Shown: positions 9,067-17,541 of the stretch, piece by piece
How positions within the stretch are numbered: the first letter of the stretch is position 1
Layout: every line of letters begins with the position of its first letter
Source of the DNA: Wenyingzhuangia aestuarii
GTDB lineage: Bacteria; Bacteroidota; Bacteroidia; Flavobacteriales; Flavobacteriaceae
Length of the DNA: 64,000 nt
Direction: 5' to 3'
Assembly (NCBI RefSeq): GCF_011927765.1
Contig: NZ_JAATJG010000010.1
Span: forward strand, 89,393-153,392
Program-made: the position numbers and the translations under genes
Notes under the pieces: model-generated
The model's input: the letters and a program-made list of their open reading frames with translations, nothing else
Database searches by the model: none
What the model was told of the DNA's origin: nothing

Positions 9067-9150
9067 TAAGGAGTCTGTTTTAAAAATATATTCATATTGA
9101 AGCATTAATTTGATGAATTCGTTTTGGAAAACAATAAAATAAAGAATATT

Positions 9151-9184
9151 AAAAAGGAATAGAGTTTTGGCTTTATTCCTTTTT
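9151..9184 (+). terminator. Intrinsic terminator of couplet 2
   Basis: Stem 9151-9164 with 9171-9184 (14 pairs, one G-T), loop TTTTGG, with a T tail in and after the right arm. It lies about 85 bases after the peroxidase stop. Confidence 0.85.
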
Positions 9185-9218
9185 TTGATGATGAAATTAT
9201 TAAAGTATTGAAAAAAAT

Positions 9219-9253
9219 GTCCTATTGGGCTATTAATTTGTCTTATTGGGCTA
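9219..9253 (+). repeat. Two 15-base direct repeats upstream of the LRR gene
   Basis: TGTCCTATTGGGCTA (9219-9233) and TGTCTTATTGGGCTA (9239-9253) differ at one base and start exactly 20 bases apart, about two helical turns. They lie just upstream of a -7 box. The layout suits a regulator binding in tandem on one DNA face; the regulator is unknown. Confidence 0.6.
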
Positions 9254-9274
9254 ATTAAATTATGTGGGGGTCTC

Positions 9275-9282
9275 TATTTTTG
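9275..9282 (+). promoter_or_regulatory. -7 box of the LRR surface-protein gene
   Basis: TATTTTTG matches TAnnTTTG, 25 bases before the ATG at 9308. No TTG is at the usual spacing (the nearest is 26 bases away in the second repeat), consistent with an activator-dependent promoter. Confidence 0.5.
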
Positions 9283-9307
9283 TAGAGTCAACTAATAATT
9301 AAAAAAA

Positions 9308-11128
9308 ATGAAATTAAAATTACTTTTAACATGTTTATTGACCTTTGCATTTGCTAAGGCTGAATACTTTGAGTCCAACGGAATCCGTTACAATACTACT
9401 GATACGAACACTGTAGAAGTGGTTGCACTATCTTCTGGTAAATACACTGGAGCTATTACAATTCCTGATACAGTAACTCATAATTCTGTAAGCTACACAG
9501 TTACAGGAATTGGGAATGCTGCTTTTTATCAAAATGAAGAGTTAACAAGTATCATTTTTCCTACAGGACTTTTATATATAGGTCAAAATGGTTTTTTAAG
9601 TTGTAAAAAACTAACTAATTTCACATTGCCTGCAGGTTTTACAGGACTTGGTTCTACTGCTTTTTATGGATGTTCAGCACTAACAAACGTAGTGATTCCA
9701 GATGGAGTTACTGAAATCAAAGATCAAACTTTTGAAGGTTGTAGTAACTTAGTAAGTGTTACTATACCTAGTGGGGTGACAAGTATTGAAAGAGAAGCTT
9801 TTAATGGTTGTAGTTCTTTAGCAAGTATTACTTTACCTGCTGGACTTACAGAAATTATTAAAAAGACATTTAGTGGATGTAGTAGCTTAACAACAATTAC
9901 ATTACCAAATAGTATTACAACTATTGGACAAAATGCTTTTAGTGATTGTGAGAGTTTAACAACAATTACTTTACCAAACAGTATTACCTCTATTGAAGAT
10001 AGTGCTTTTGAGGGATGTTCAGATTTAGAAAAAGTGCAAGTTGAAAATGCAACACCATATACTATTGGAGACGATGTTTTTTATGATATTTCAAGCTCAG
10101 CCTATTTATTAGTTCCAAGCGGGAGTGTAAGTGCTTACGAAGGTGCTGATGGATGGAGTGATTTTTCTATTATAACTTCTACAGAACCTAAGTATTTTGT
10201 AGCAAATGGAATTCGTTATGTAAGTTTTGATGGTACTACAGTAAGCATTGTTCCTTTAGAATCGGGAAATAAATATGAAGGAGACATTACTATTCCAAGC
10301 TCTGTGGTTAATGAATCTGTAACATATAGTGTTACAAAAATTGCTAAAAATACTTTTTATGAAAATGAAGTGATAACAAGTCTTACACTACCAAATGGTA
10401 TTGCAACTATTGAAGATAGTGCTTTTGAAGATTGTACAAACTTATCAAGTATTACTTTACCAGGAGGACTTACTGGAATTGGTGAGAATTTGTTTAGTGG
10501 GTGTGAAAGTTTAACATCAATTACATTACCAAGTAGTATAACAACTATTGGTCCACAAGCGTTTTTTGAAACAGGTTTAACGGCTATCTCTTTACCAAGT
10601 GGGGTAACAAGTTTAGGTTTTGCAGCTTTTGCTAATTGTACTGAAATTGAGAGCATAACATTACCAAGTGGATTGACAAGTATTTTAGATTATTGTTTTT
10701 ATGGTTGTTCTAGTTTGTCTGAAGTTATAGTAGAAAATCCTACACCTGTAGTTTTTGGTTCAGGTGCTGGTGTTTTTACTGATATTGATTCGAATGCTAT
10801 TTTAACAGTACCTCATGGTGCCAAAACCGATTATCAGGGAGCTATTCTTTGGCAAGATTTTACGACTATTAATGAAATGACAACTTTAGGTGTAGAAGAA
10901 AGAGTTTTTGATGAGAACCTTACTATTGAAATGAATCAAAACACTTTGGTTGTAAATGCCAAGGATAGTATTGTTCTTAATAGAATAAATTTATTTAGGA
11001 TCAATGGGACTGTTGTAGAAACAACCAATCAATCAACAATTGATATTTCAGTACTTTCAAAAGGAATTTATATTTTAAATATAAGTTCTAATAAAGGGGT
11101 GTTTACCAAAAAAGTAATCAAGCAATAA
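9308..11128 (+). CDS. BspA-type leucine-rich repeat surface protein with T9SS sorting domain
   Basis: Secreted adhesin-like protein of 606 residues. Seen: signal peptide (about 1-18), then two tandem modules, each opening with NGIRY and a short beta-rich segment (one near residue 25, one near residue 303). Each is followed by LRR_5-type repeats of about 23 residues of the form AFxGCSSLTxITLPxSITxIG. The C-terminal 80 residues (from about 527) end in KGIYILNISSNKG and KKVIKQ, a T9SS sorting domain. BspA-like proteins bind host or matrix ligands in oral and gut Bacteroidota; in a marine flavobacterium the ligand could be algal or another surface, which is inference. The two-module layout suggests internal duplication. 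It is monocistronic. Confidence 0.85.
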   Translation: MKLKLLLTCLLTFAFAKAEYFESNGIRYNTTDTNTVEVVALSSGKYTGAITIPDTVTHNSVSYTVTGIGNAAFYQNEELTSIIFPTGLLYIGQNGFLSCKKLTNFTLPAGFTGLGSTAFYGCSALTNVVIPDGVTEIKDQTFEGCSNLVSVTIPSGVTSIEREAFNGCSSLASITLPAGLTEIIKKTFSGCSSLTTITLPNSITTIGQNAFSDCESLTTITLPNSITSIEDSAFEGCSDLEKVQVENATPYTIGDDVFYDISSSAYLLVPSGSVSAYEGADGWSDFSIITSTEPKYFVANGIRYVSFDGTTVSIVPLESGNKYEGDITIPSSVVNESVTYSVTKIAKNTFYENEVITSLTLPNGIATIEDSAFEDCTNLSSITLPGGLTGIGENLFSGCESLTSITLPSSITTIGPQAFFETGLTAISLPSGVTSLGFAAFANCTEIESITLPSGLTSILDYCFYGCSSLSEVIVENPTPVVFGSGAGVFTDIDSNAILTVPHGAKTDYQGAILWQDFTTINEMTTLGVEERVFDENLTIEMNQNTLVVNAKDSIVLNRINLFRINGTVVETTNQSTIDISVLSKGIYILNISSNKGVFTKKVIKQ

Positions 11129-11148
11129 GCTTCTAAATATAAATCAAG

Positions 11149-11179
11149 AAATGCTTCATTATAAATTAATGAAGCGTTT
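11149..11179 (+). terminator. Intrinsic terminator of the LRR gene
   Basis: Stem built on GCTTCATT (11153-11160) with AATGAAGC (11168-11175), extended by A-T and G-T pairs, then a T run. The rest of the 312-base gap to 11440 shows no gene and no exact -7 box. Confidence 0.75.
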
Positions 11180-11440
11180 TTGGTTTTATTGAATTAGAAA
11201 TTCTTTTTTTATAAAAAAAGGTTTTAGTATTTATTCAGAACATGAAAATCATTATTTGGGATAGATTAAAAATGGAATAACATTCCAAGAAATAGATAAT
11301 AATTATACCCTAATCAAACCTAGGTAAAACCAACATTCTTTTAATAGAATTCCTTAACTTTAGAGTAGGAGTACCGTACCTATTATTTAGGTTGTATTTC
11401 ATTTCTAAAAACGTTATCAATTCTTAAAAGAAGACACGTT

Positions 11441-11986
11441 ATGGGGCTAAGAATCGGAATTATATATGCTACTACAGACGGACAAACCTTAAAAATTTGC
11501 CACCAATTACAGACGATTTTTACGAGTAAAGGCATTCCTACGGAAATGTGTACAATAGAAAGTTTTAAAGGAAATTTGTCTGATTTTACTTTGTTAATTA
11601 TTGGAGCGAGTATTCGCTACGGAAAACATCATAAAAAGGTATATGAGTTTATAGAAACAAACAGAGCTCAATTAGATACTATAAAAACAGCATTCTTTTC
11701 TGTTAATTTGGTAGCTAGAAAAGAAGATAAAAATTCAGCAAACACCAATCCTTATTTAATTAAGTTTTTAAAAGAAATTAACTGGAAAGCTACATATTTA
11801 GAAGTCTTTGCAGGTAAGCTAGATTATAAATCTTATTCTTTTTGGGACAGAGTCATGATCAAGTTGATTATGAAACTAACAGATGGCCCTACCAAAACCG
11901 TAGAACCTATAGAATTTACAAAATGGGATAGCGTAGACAGTTTTGGTTTAAGAATAAGCAATGATTTAAAAAAATCAATAGCCTAG
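11441..11986 (+). CDS. hemG: Menaquinone-dependent protoporphyrinogen IX dehydrogenase
   Basis: Flavodoxin-like oxidase of the penultimate haem step, which passes electrons from protoporphyrinogen IX to menaquinone. Seen: the FMN phosphate loop YATTDGQT at the N-terminus, GASIRYGKHHKKVYEF, FFSVNLVARKEDKNSANTNP, and FWDRVMIKLIMKLTDGPT near the C-terminus, all family signatures; the 181-residue length is normal. It is not a plain flavodoxin because the long insertion with the KLIMK helix is present. It has its own upstream gap and is followed by a tetR gene on the same strand. Two heme c peroxidases and cytochrome bd lie nearby, but I see no evidence of co-regulation. Confidence 0.93.
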   Translation: MGLRIGIIYATTDGQTLKICHQLQTIFTSKGIPTEMCTIESFKGNLSDFTLLIIGASIRYGKHHKKVYEFIETNRAQLDTIKTAFFSVNLVARKEDKNSANTNPYLIKFLKEINWKATYLEVFAGKLDYKSYSFWDRVMIKLIMKLTDGPTKTVEPIEFTKWDSVDSFGLRISNDLKKSIA

Positions 11987-12013
11987 ACTTCTTAAATCTT
12001 ATTGTTTTTTCTG

Positions 12014-12040
12014 TACTTTGCCTATCATACCAATCAGTAT
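12014..12040 (+). promoter_or_regulatory. tetR promoter with operator-like dyad
   Basis: TACTTTG (12014-12020, one base short of TAnnTTTG) is followed by ATAC-CAATCA-GTAT at 12027-12040, where transcription would start. The same dyad, with three transitions, recurs at 12650-12663 before the next gene, so autoregulation is likely. Confidence 0.55.
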
Positions 12041-12044
12041 TTTT

Positions 12045-12635
12045 ATGGCAAAAGCATCCAATACCCGACAAACTATTCTTAAAAAATCTTTTGAATTAAT
12101 TTACCAAAAAGGCTATCAAGCTACCAGTATTGATGAAATTATAGCAACTACCCAGGTAACCAAAGGAGCTTTTTATTATCATTTTAAAACTAAGGATGCT
12201 ATGGGAATTGCAATTATTAACGAAATTGTAAAACCTATAATGGAGCGTACGTACATTACTCCTTTACAAACCACTCTAGATCCTCTTGCAGAAATTTATA
12301 CCATGACTCAATCTTTATTGTTAGAAAATAGCTTTTTAAAATTAGAATATGGTTGCCCTGCAGGTAATTTAGCTCAAGAAATGACTCCTTGGAATGTTGA
12401 GTTTTCCAAAGCGTTACATCAACTCATTACTAGTTGGCAAACAGCCATAGAAGAGAGTCTTTTAAAAGCTTTAGAAAACGGACAGATACGCAAGTCGGTA
12501 AATGCAAAACAGGTGGCTTATTTTGTAATTTCTAGCTATTGGGGGATTCGTAATTTTGGAAAGGTGTACAACAGTACCCATTGTTATGACGATTATTTGT
12601 TAGAATTAAAGAGCTATTTAGACACTTTAAAATAA
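12045..12635 (+). CDS. TetR/AcrR family transcriptional regulator
   Basis: DNA-binding repressor of 196 residues. Seen: an N-terminal helix-turn-helix with TSIDEIIATTQVTKGAFYYHFKTKDAMG and a C-terminal ligand domain containing YGCPAGNLAQE, a CP-G-L signature found in a subgroup of TetR regulators, where the cysteine could be reactive (inference). I start at ATG 12045 because a longer reading from TTG 12018 would begin inside the -7 box. The two similar dyads at 12027 and 12650 suggest it controls itself and the two-gene membrane operon downstream. The inducer is unknown. Confidence 0.88.
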   Translation: MAKASNTRQTILKKSFELIYQKGYQATSIDEIIATTQVTKGAFYYHFKTKDAMGIAIINEIVKPIMERTYITPLQTTLDPLAEIYTMTQSLLLENSFLKLEYGCPAGNLAQEMTPWNVEFSKALHQLITSWQTAIEESLLKALENGQIRKSVNAKQVAYFVISSYWGIRNFGKVYNSTHCYDDYLLELKSYLDTLK

Positions 12636-12646
12636 GTAAAACAATC

Positions 12647-12679
12647 AACATACTAGTTAGTATGTTTTGGTTATCTTTG
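12647..12679 (+). promoter_or_regulatory. TetR operator-like palindrome and -7 box of the 12703 operon
   Basis: The palindrome AACATACT-AGTT-AGTATGTT (12647-12666, 8-bp arms) sits 5 bases upstream of TATCTTTG (12672-12679), an exact TAnnTTTG. A repressor there would cover the promoter spacer. Its core ATACTAGTTAGTAT matches 11 of 14 positions of the dyad in front of tetR. Confidence 0.7.
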
Positions 12680-12702
12680 TAGGATAATTGAATCATACAA
12701 CA

Positions 12703-13167
12703 ATGTATCAAACCCTTATTTCTTTTCATTCCTTAGTACGTTGGTTAGTGCTAATAAGTCTTATATGGGCAATTTACACAGCTTATAAAGGTGTTTTTCT
12801 AAAGTTAAAGTTTTCTAAACAACACAATCTTATTAGGCATTGGACAGCCACCATTGCTCATATTCAGTTAATGCTGGGGATTCTATTGTATAGTAAAAGT
12901 CCCATTATTAATTATTTTTGGAAAAATACATCTGTAGCCACTAAAAGTTTAGATACAACATTTTTTGGAATCATACATTTAATACTAATGCTAGTGGCCA
13001 TTGTAGTGATTACTATAGGTTCTGCGTTGTCTAAAAGAAAAGCAACAGATCTAGAAAAGTTTAAAACCATGCTGCTTTGGTTTTCTATAGCCTTATTCAT
13101 TATTTTAATAGCCATTCCTTGGCCGTTTTCACCCTTAGCAAACAGACCTTATTTTAGAAGCTTATGA
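12703..13167 (+). CDS. Four-helix membrane protein of the cytochrome b-like family
   Basis: Integral membrane protein of 154 residues with four predicted helices. Seen: HSLVRW in the first helix, a mid-protein HIQLMLGILLYSKSP, SKRKATDLEKFK, and a C-terminal IPWPFSPLANRPYF. Similar Bacteroidota proteins are usually labelled cytochrome b (recalled, not searched). Several histidines (H11, H43, H50 and one near 90) could be haem ligands, but this is not shown. ATG 12703 is preferred over TTG 12688. It overlaps the next gene by four bases (ATGA), so they form an operon, apparently under the TetR dyad. Confidence 0.65.
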   Translation: MYQTLISFHSLVRWLVLISLIWAIYTAYKGVFLKLKFSKQHNLIRHWTATIAHIQLMLGILLYSKSPIINYFWKNTSVATKSLDTTFFGIIHLILMLVAIVVITIGSALSKRKATDLEKFKTMLLWFSIALFIILIAIPWPFSPLANRPYFRSL

Positions 13168-13469
13168 TACATTTATGCTACACCAACATTGGCCGATTAC
13201 GCATCCTTGCCTTTTTAGAAGGTATTTCTCTTTTGGTACTGGTTTTTATAGCCGTACCTTTAAAATACTATTTTGGAAATCCTAGTTTAAGTAGTTCTTT
13301 AGGGCCTATACACGGAGCTTTGTTTTTATTATTTCTATTTAACACCCTAAGTGTAGGAGTAGAGCAAAACTGGAAATTTAAAACCACAACCTGGAAAATT
13401 ATTCTGGCTTGTTTTATTCCTTTCGGTACTTTTTATATAGATAAAACAATACTAAAAAAACTCTCTTAA
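13164..13469 (+). CDS. DUF3817 integral membrane protein
   Basis: A 101-residue membrane protein with three predicted helices. Seen: GRLRILAFLEGISLLVLVF, the conserved GPIHGALFLLFL and a C-terminal PFGTFYIDK, the pattern of the DUF3817 family, whose function is unknown. Translation is coupled to the upstream gene by an ATGA overlap, and a bidirectional terminator follows. Confidence 0.8.
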   Translation: MIHLCYTNIGRLRILAFLEGISLLVLVFIAVPLKYYFGNPSLSSSLGPIHGALFLLFLFNTLSVGVEQNWKFKTTTWKIILACFIPFGTFYIDKTILKKLS

Positions 13470-13514
13470 TCTGTTTTTGATAGTGTCATATGATAGCATC
13501 AAGAATGGGTGTAT

Positions 13515-13549
13515 AAAAAAACTCCATCAGTAATTGATGGAGTTTTTTT
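13515..13549. terminator. Bidirectional terminator between convergent operons
   Basis: A 15-bp stem (13515-13529 with 13535-13549) with seven As on the left and seven Ts on the right, and a GTAAT loop. It serves the membrane operon on the plus strand and the cydAB operon on the minus strand. Confidence 0.93.
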
Positions 13550-13550
13550 A

Positions 13551-13850
13551 TTAGGAATCAGGTAATTTTTGTTTGATTTTAAAAGCGAGTAACAATCCTA
13601 GCATACCCGCAAAAAGGGAACTACTTAAATTGACAAGTAAAAGAATGTAATTTACTTGTTGATTGGTGATGATATAATTGGGAGAAAAACCAAGTCTCCC
13701 AAAAGATTTGATCATAAAAATACTAGCAAAAACTCCCACAATAATATTACCCGTAAGTCCAAAGGACCATTTAGGTTTTAGCAGGCCAATAAGAACAGCT
13801 CCTATAATACCTGTAAGAATACTTACCAAAGAAATAATAGTTTCTGTCAT
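13551..13850 (-). CDS. Small three-helix membrane protein downstream of cydAB
   Basis: A 99-residue membrane protein of unknown function. Seen: three hydrophobic segments, the first two joined by KPKWSFGLTGN, with a gly-rich pattern (GIIGAVLIGLL, GLTGNIIVGVFAS) slightly like GlsB/YeaQ small membrane proteins. I start at M11 of the longest reading (13850) because it lies four bases after the cydB stop, whereas the longer reading overlaps cydB. The tight spacing makes it the third gene of the cydAB operon. It is larger than CydX and shows no similarity to it; a role with cytochrome bd is inference. Confidence 0.6.
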   Translation of the reverse strand: MTETIISLVSILTGIIGAVLIGLLKPKWSFGLTGNIIVGVFASIFMIKSFGRLGFSPNYIITNQQVNYILLLVNLSSSLFAGMLGLLLAFKIKQKLPDS

Positions 13851-13854
13851 ATTA

Positions 13855-14928
13855 TTAGTGTCCGTATTCTCTATCGTCAATCTTTCCTTTATTCAGTTTT
13901 TTCTGAATAATAAAATAGGTGATGATTAAAATAATTCCCAAAATCATCCAAGGCACAGCTACAGACATTCCGTATTCGCTAGTAGCAGTGTTGTATATGG
14001 TTAAAGGTGGATTTAAATCGTTTGTAGATGGTAACAATACCGGAAACATAGTAGCTAAAGTAGAGGTAACTCCACCCGTAATAATTAAGCTAGAAAGTAT
14101 AAATCCGTAAATTTCTTTTTTTAGTTTTTTGATAAAGAACATTCCTATCAATCCCACAAAATAAACCATCGGAAAAATTAAAAATACAGGATATTTTAAA
14201 TAGTTAGCTAAAGGATGAGGTTCTACCAAATGCCAAATACTTAAAGAAAAAACAGTTAAAACAGCTAGGGCAATGTTGAATCTAAAAATAACGGTTTTTA
14301 AGTGTTCGTTAATACTGGCATTGGTTTTTACAAGAATCCAATTGGCACCGTGAATGGCTAAGGTTACAATGGCTATAATTCCAATCACAATCGTAAACCA
14401 ATCAATAACTCCAGGGTGTGTGGTAGAGGGACTAAAACTGCTATCCCATAAGGGTAAAAAGAAATAATGAGCTTCGTAAGCAGAAACTCCGTTTTCTACA
14501 CCTCCTAAATTTACACCTCTGGCAATGTTTCCTAGTGCAATCCCAAAAAATAAAGCCAATAACAAGCTAGAAACTCCAAAGGCTTTGTCCCAAATAGTTT
14601 TCCAAATAGGATGATTAATTTGAGACCTTAATTCCAATCCTAAAGCTCTAAAAATAATCAACCACAATACAATAATTAAGGGCAAATAAAACCCACTAAA
14701 TACCGATGCGTAAAAGGTAGGGAAAGCCATAAATAACAATCCACCCGCAGCAACTAACCAAACTTCGTTAGAATCCCAAAAAAGTCCAGCGGCTTTAGAA
14801 ATTACTTCTTTGTCTTTATCTTTTTTAGCAAAAAATAAATGAATAATTCCTGTACCAAAATCATAACCATCTAAAATAAAAAAGACCGTTGTTATAACTG
14901 CAATAATAATGTACCAAAATATTTCCAT
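13855..14928 (-). CDS. cydB: Cytochrome bd oxidase subunit II
   Basis: Membrane subunit of the quinol:O2 oxidoreductase. Seen: the N-terminal FILDGYDFGTGIIHLF, GLFWDSNEVWLVAAGGLLFMAFP and GLELRSQ signatures, about eight transmembrane segments, and 357 residues, close to the usual length. It begins three bases after cydA. High-affinity bd oxidases support respiration at low oxygen and under oxidative or nitrosative stress (family knowledge). Confidence 0.96.
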   Translation of the reverse strand: MEIFWYIIIAVITTVFFILDGYDFGTGIIHLFFAKKDKDKEVISKAAGLFWDSNEVWLVAAGGLLFMAFPTFYASVFSGFYLPLIIVLWLIIFRALGLELRSQINHPIWKTIWDKAFGVSSLLLALFFGIALGNIARGVNLGGVENGVSAYEAHYFFLPLWDSSFSPSTTHPGVIDWFTIVIGIIAIVTLAIHGANWILVKTNASINEHLKTVIFRFNIALAVLTVFSLSIWHLVEPHPLANYLKYPVFLIFPMVYFVGLIGMFFIKKLKKEIYGFILSSLIITGGVTSTLATMFPVLLPSTNDLNPPLTIYNTATSEYGMSVAVPWMILGIILIITYFIIQKKLNKGKIDDREYGH

Positions 14929-14931
14929 GAG

Positions 14932-16263
14932 TTAGTGTTTTTGAGGTTTTGGTCCTTGGTAAATAGTTTTACCAACAAGAAGTAAGAATAATAAGCCTAG
15001 CAACATATATAAGGCTACAAAACCTAATAAAGTAAATAAAGTGTTTCCAGAAGATACGGTAGGAGAAATTCCTTCGCTAGTTCTAAGCAAACCATAAACC
15101 AAATAAGGTTGTCTACCTAGTTCTGCCACATACCAACCTGTAATGTTGGCTATAAATGGAAAAGGAACTAAAAATAACAAAGTCCATAACAAAGGTTTAA
15201 AGGTGTATAGTTTTTTAAGGTATAAAAACAAGGTAGCTAAAAACATAATTCCAATAAAAATGGTTCCCAAACCAACCATAATATGATAAGAATAATACAA
15301 AGCAGGAATGTTGTCTGGCAATTCACTTTCATCAAAATGATCCATTCCAACAATTTGTTTGTTCCAATCCTGATAGGTTAAAAAACTTAAAATATTAGGA
15401 ACGGCAATTTTATTGTCTAGCTTTTTTTCAACCATATTGGGCTGTCCAATTAAGACTATTTCGGCCCCTGCTTCTTCGGTTTCAAAAATTCCCTCCATAG
15501 CGGCAAAAGCAGCAGGCTGATATTTAGCTACGTTTTTAGCATTTAAATCTCCCGTAGGAACGGCAACTAATAAACTAGCAACTACACCAAATAAAACTCC
15601 TGTTTTTACAAATAGTTTTCCGTGTTCTTGGTGTTTTTTAATCAATAAATAGAAAGCACCAATACTAGCAACAACAAAGGCTGAAGTTACTAAAGAAGCC
15701 ATTTGATTGTGCAAAAATGCCGGCAACAACCAAGGATTGGTAAACAATTCTGAAAAATGCGTTAATACAAATTTTCCGTTTTCTAAAACTTCATAACCTA
15801 CTGGGTGTTGCATCCAAGCATTGGTTGCTAAAATAAAATACCCACTAGCCCAAGATCCTAAAAAGACCAAAAACCCTGTTAATAAATGGAGTTTTTGCCC
15901 CATAATTTTTTCACCAAATATAAAGAGTGCTAAAAAAGACGATTCTAAAAAGAAAGAAAAAGTTCCTTCCATCGCTAAGGTTTGTCCAATAATACCTCCT
16001 GTGAGTTCAGAAAATTTAGCCCAATTGGTTCCAAACTGAAATTCCATTGGAATTCCGGTAATGACCCCCATGGTAAAATTGATAGCAAAAATTTTCATAA
16101 AAAATTTAGCAGCATCGTTGTAAATTTCTTTGTCAGACTTTAAATAATAAGCTTTAAAGAATACAATAATTAAAGAAAGTCCCATGGTTAACTGTGGGAA
16201 AATGTAGTGGAACGTAATCGTAAAAGCAAACTGCAATCGATCGTAAAAAATCATGTCTTCCAT
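14932..16263 (-). CDS. cydA: Cytochrome bd oxidase subunit I
   Basis: Haem-bearing subunit of cytochrome bd. Seen: DRLQFAFTITFHYIF with H19 at the same number as the E. coli haem b595 ligand, which supports this start; GIPMEFQFGTNW; LEGTFSFFLES-type helices; and GRQPYLVYGLLRT. At 443 residues it is shorter than the E. coli protein (about 520), consistent with the short Q-loop class. It is first in a three-gene operon. No clear -7 box is seen in the 156 bases upstream. Confidence 0.96.
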   Translation of the reverse strand: MEDMIFYDRLQFAFTITFHYIFPQLTMGLSLIIVFFKAYYLKSDKEIYNDAAKFFMKIFAINFTMGVITGIPMEFQFGTNWAKFSELTGGIIGQTLAMEGTFSFFLESSFLALFIFGEKIMGQKLHLLTGFLVFLGSWASGYFILATNAWMQHPVGYEVLENGKFVLTHFSELFTNPWLLPAFLHNQMASLVTSAFVVASIGAFYLLIKKHQEHGKLFVKTGVLFGVVASLLVAVPTGDLNAKNVAKYQPAAFAAMEGIFETEEAGAEIVLIGQPNMVEKKLDNKIAVPNILSFLTYQDWNKQIVGMDHFDESELPDNIPALYYSYHIMVGLGTIFIGIMFLATLFLYLKKLYTFKPLLWTLLFLVPFPFIANITGWYVAELGRQPYLVYGLLRTSEGISPTVSSGNTLFTLLGFVALYMLLGLLFLLLVGKTIYQGPKPQKH

Positions 16264-16419
16264 AGGGGAATAGATTGAATCTTTTAGTTAAAAATTTAGA
16301 TGTATATTTTTATTAGAAATCCTTTAAAAATAAGGAAAAGTACAGAAAAAAATATGACATTAAATTTACATCTTTTACTTTGTTTAACAGCTACTTTTGA
16401 TACATAAAATGGATTGTTT

Positions 16420-17451
16420 TTAGGGAATTAAAACAGTAGAATTACGAACAATTAAATTGGTTTTTATTGCTACAGTTTTATAATCCATAAAATTTACGTT
16501 AGGATGGTCTATTTCATCAATTAAATAATTAATAGCAGTTTGTCCCACTTTAATTCCAGGCTGATTGATGGTGGTAATTTGAGGTTCTACTACTTGAGAA
16601 ATTAAAGAGTTACTAAAACCTACAATAGCAATATCTTGTGGTACTTTAAGGTGGTGTTTCTTAAAAGTTTGCATAGCACCTACAGCACAACTATCTGTAA
16701 TGCAAAAAACAGCATCGGGTCTATTGGGGTTTTGTAAGAGTGTTTCGGCTAATATTCTTCCTTGTTCCATAGGAATATTTTTAGAACTTAGAATAATAGA
16801 TTCATCAACGGGAAGGTTATAGGTTTTTAAGGCTCTTAAATAACCTTCATATCGTCTCATAGAATTAAAAGAATCCTCGGTTTCTTTAAAAATGGCTATT
16901 CTTTTTTTTCCAATCTCTATCAAATGCTTTACGGCATTAAACCCGGCTTGTTCTTCATCAATAATAACTTGGGTACATGGTACTTTTCTAGAAACCTTAT
17001 CAAACAAAATTAAAGGAACTTGCTCTATGTATTTTATAATTTGATTTATGTTTTGTGTATCTCTAGTTAACGATAATAAAATTCCATCCACTCCTAAATG
17101 GATCATGGTATCTAACAATTCTATTTGCTTTTTATAACTGTCTTTAGATCCCATAATAATAACATGATAACCCTTCTTTTCGGCTTCATCTAAAATTCCT
17201 TCTAAAAGAGTAGAGGTATAGTAATGGGTAATGTTAGGAACCACAACCCCAATCATATGAGTTCTTTTATTTCTAAAACCCTGTGCAAATATATTGGGAA
17301 AATAATTTAGCTCTTTAGCTTTAGCTTTTACCAAGTTAATAGTTTCTTGACTAATGTCTTTGTGGTTTTTTAAAGACCTAGATACGGTAGATACAGATAG
17401 GTTTAAAGCTTCTGCTATATGTTTTAAAGTAACAGTTTGTCTTTTCTTCAT
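16420..17451 (-). CDS. LacI-family regulator of the glycosylglycerate locus
   Basis: A 343-residue repressor. Seen: an N-terminal helix-turn-helix VTLKHIAEALNLSVSTVSRSL, a hinge NYFPNIFAQGFRNKRTHMIGVVVP, and a periplasmic-binding-protein-like effector domain with HLGVDGILLS, ITDSCAVGAMQ and TTINQPG. It is divergent from the TonB receptor gene with a perfect 16-bp palindrome (17483-17498) between them, the symmetric CG-centred type LacI proteins bind. The likely inducer is the imported sugar-glycerate or a breakdown product (inference from the genes it faces). Confidence 0.93.
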   Translation of the reverse strand: MKKRQTVTLKHIAEALNLSVSTVSRSLKNHKDISQETINLVKAKAKELNYFPNIFAQGFRNKRTHMIGVVVPNITHYYTSTLLEGILDEAEKKGYHVIIMGSKDSYKKQIELLDTMIHLGVDGILLSLTRDTQNINQIIKYIEQVPLILFDKVSRKVPCTQVIIDEEQAGFNAVKHLIEIGKKRIAIFKETEDSFNSMRRYEGYLRALKTYNLPVDESIILSSKNIPMEQGRILAETLLQNPNRPDAVFCITDSCAVGAMQTFKKHHLKVPQDIAIVGFSNSLISQVVEPQITTINQPGIKVGQTAINYLIDEIDHPNVNFMDYKTVAIKTNLIVRNSTVLIP

Positions 17452-17482
17452 ACTTGTAAAATTAGTGTAATTAAATCTTTTT

Positions 17483-17498
17483 CCGCAAACGTTTGCGG
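17483..17498. promoter_or_regulatory. LacI operator palindrome
   Basis: CCGCAAACGTTTGCGG is a perfect 16-bp palindrome centred on CG, in the divergent gap, 31 bases from the lacI-type start and 87 from the TonB receptor start. It resembles LacI/CcpA-type operators and probably controls both directions. Confidence 0.85.
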
Positions 17499-17541
17499 GT
17501 TGAATTTTGTAAATTATGTAATAATAACTTGCGTTTGTTGA

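Noticed and set aside
10357..10656. 99-codon minus-strand frame inside the LRR gene
   Set aside because: Shadow of the repeat coding sequence; low-complexity product without start signals.
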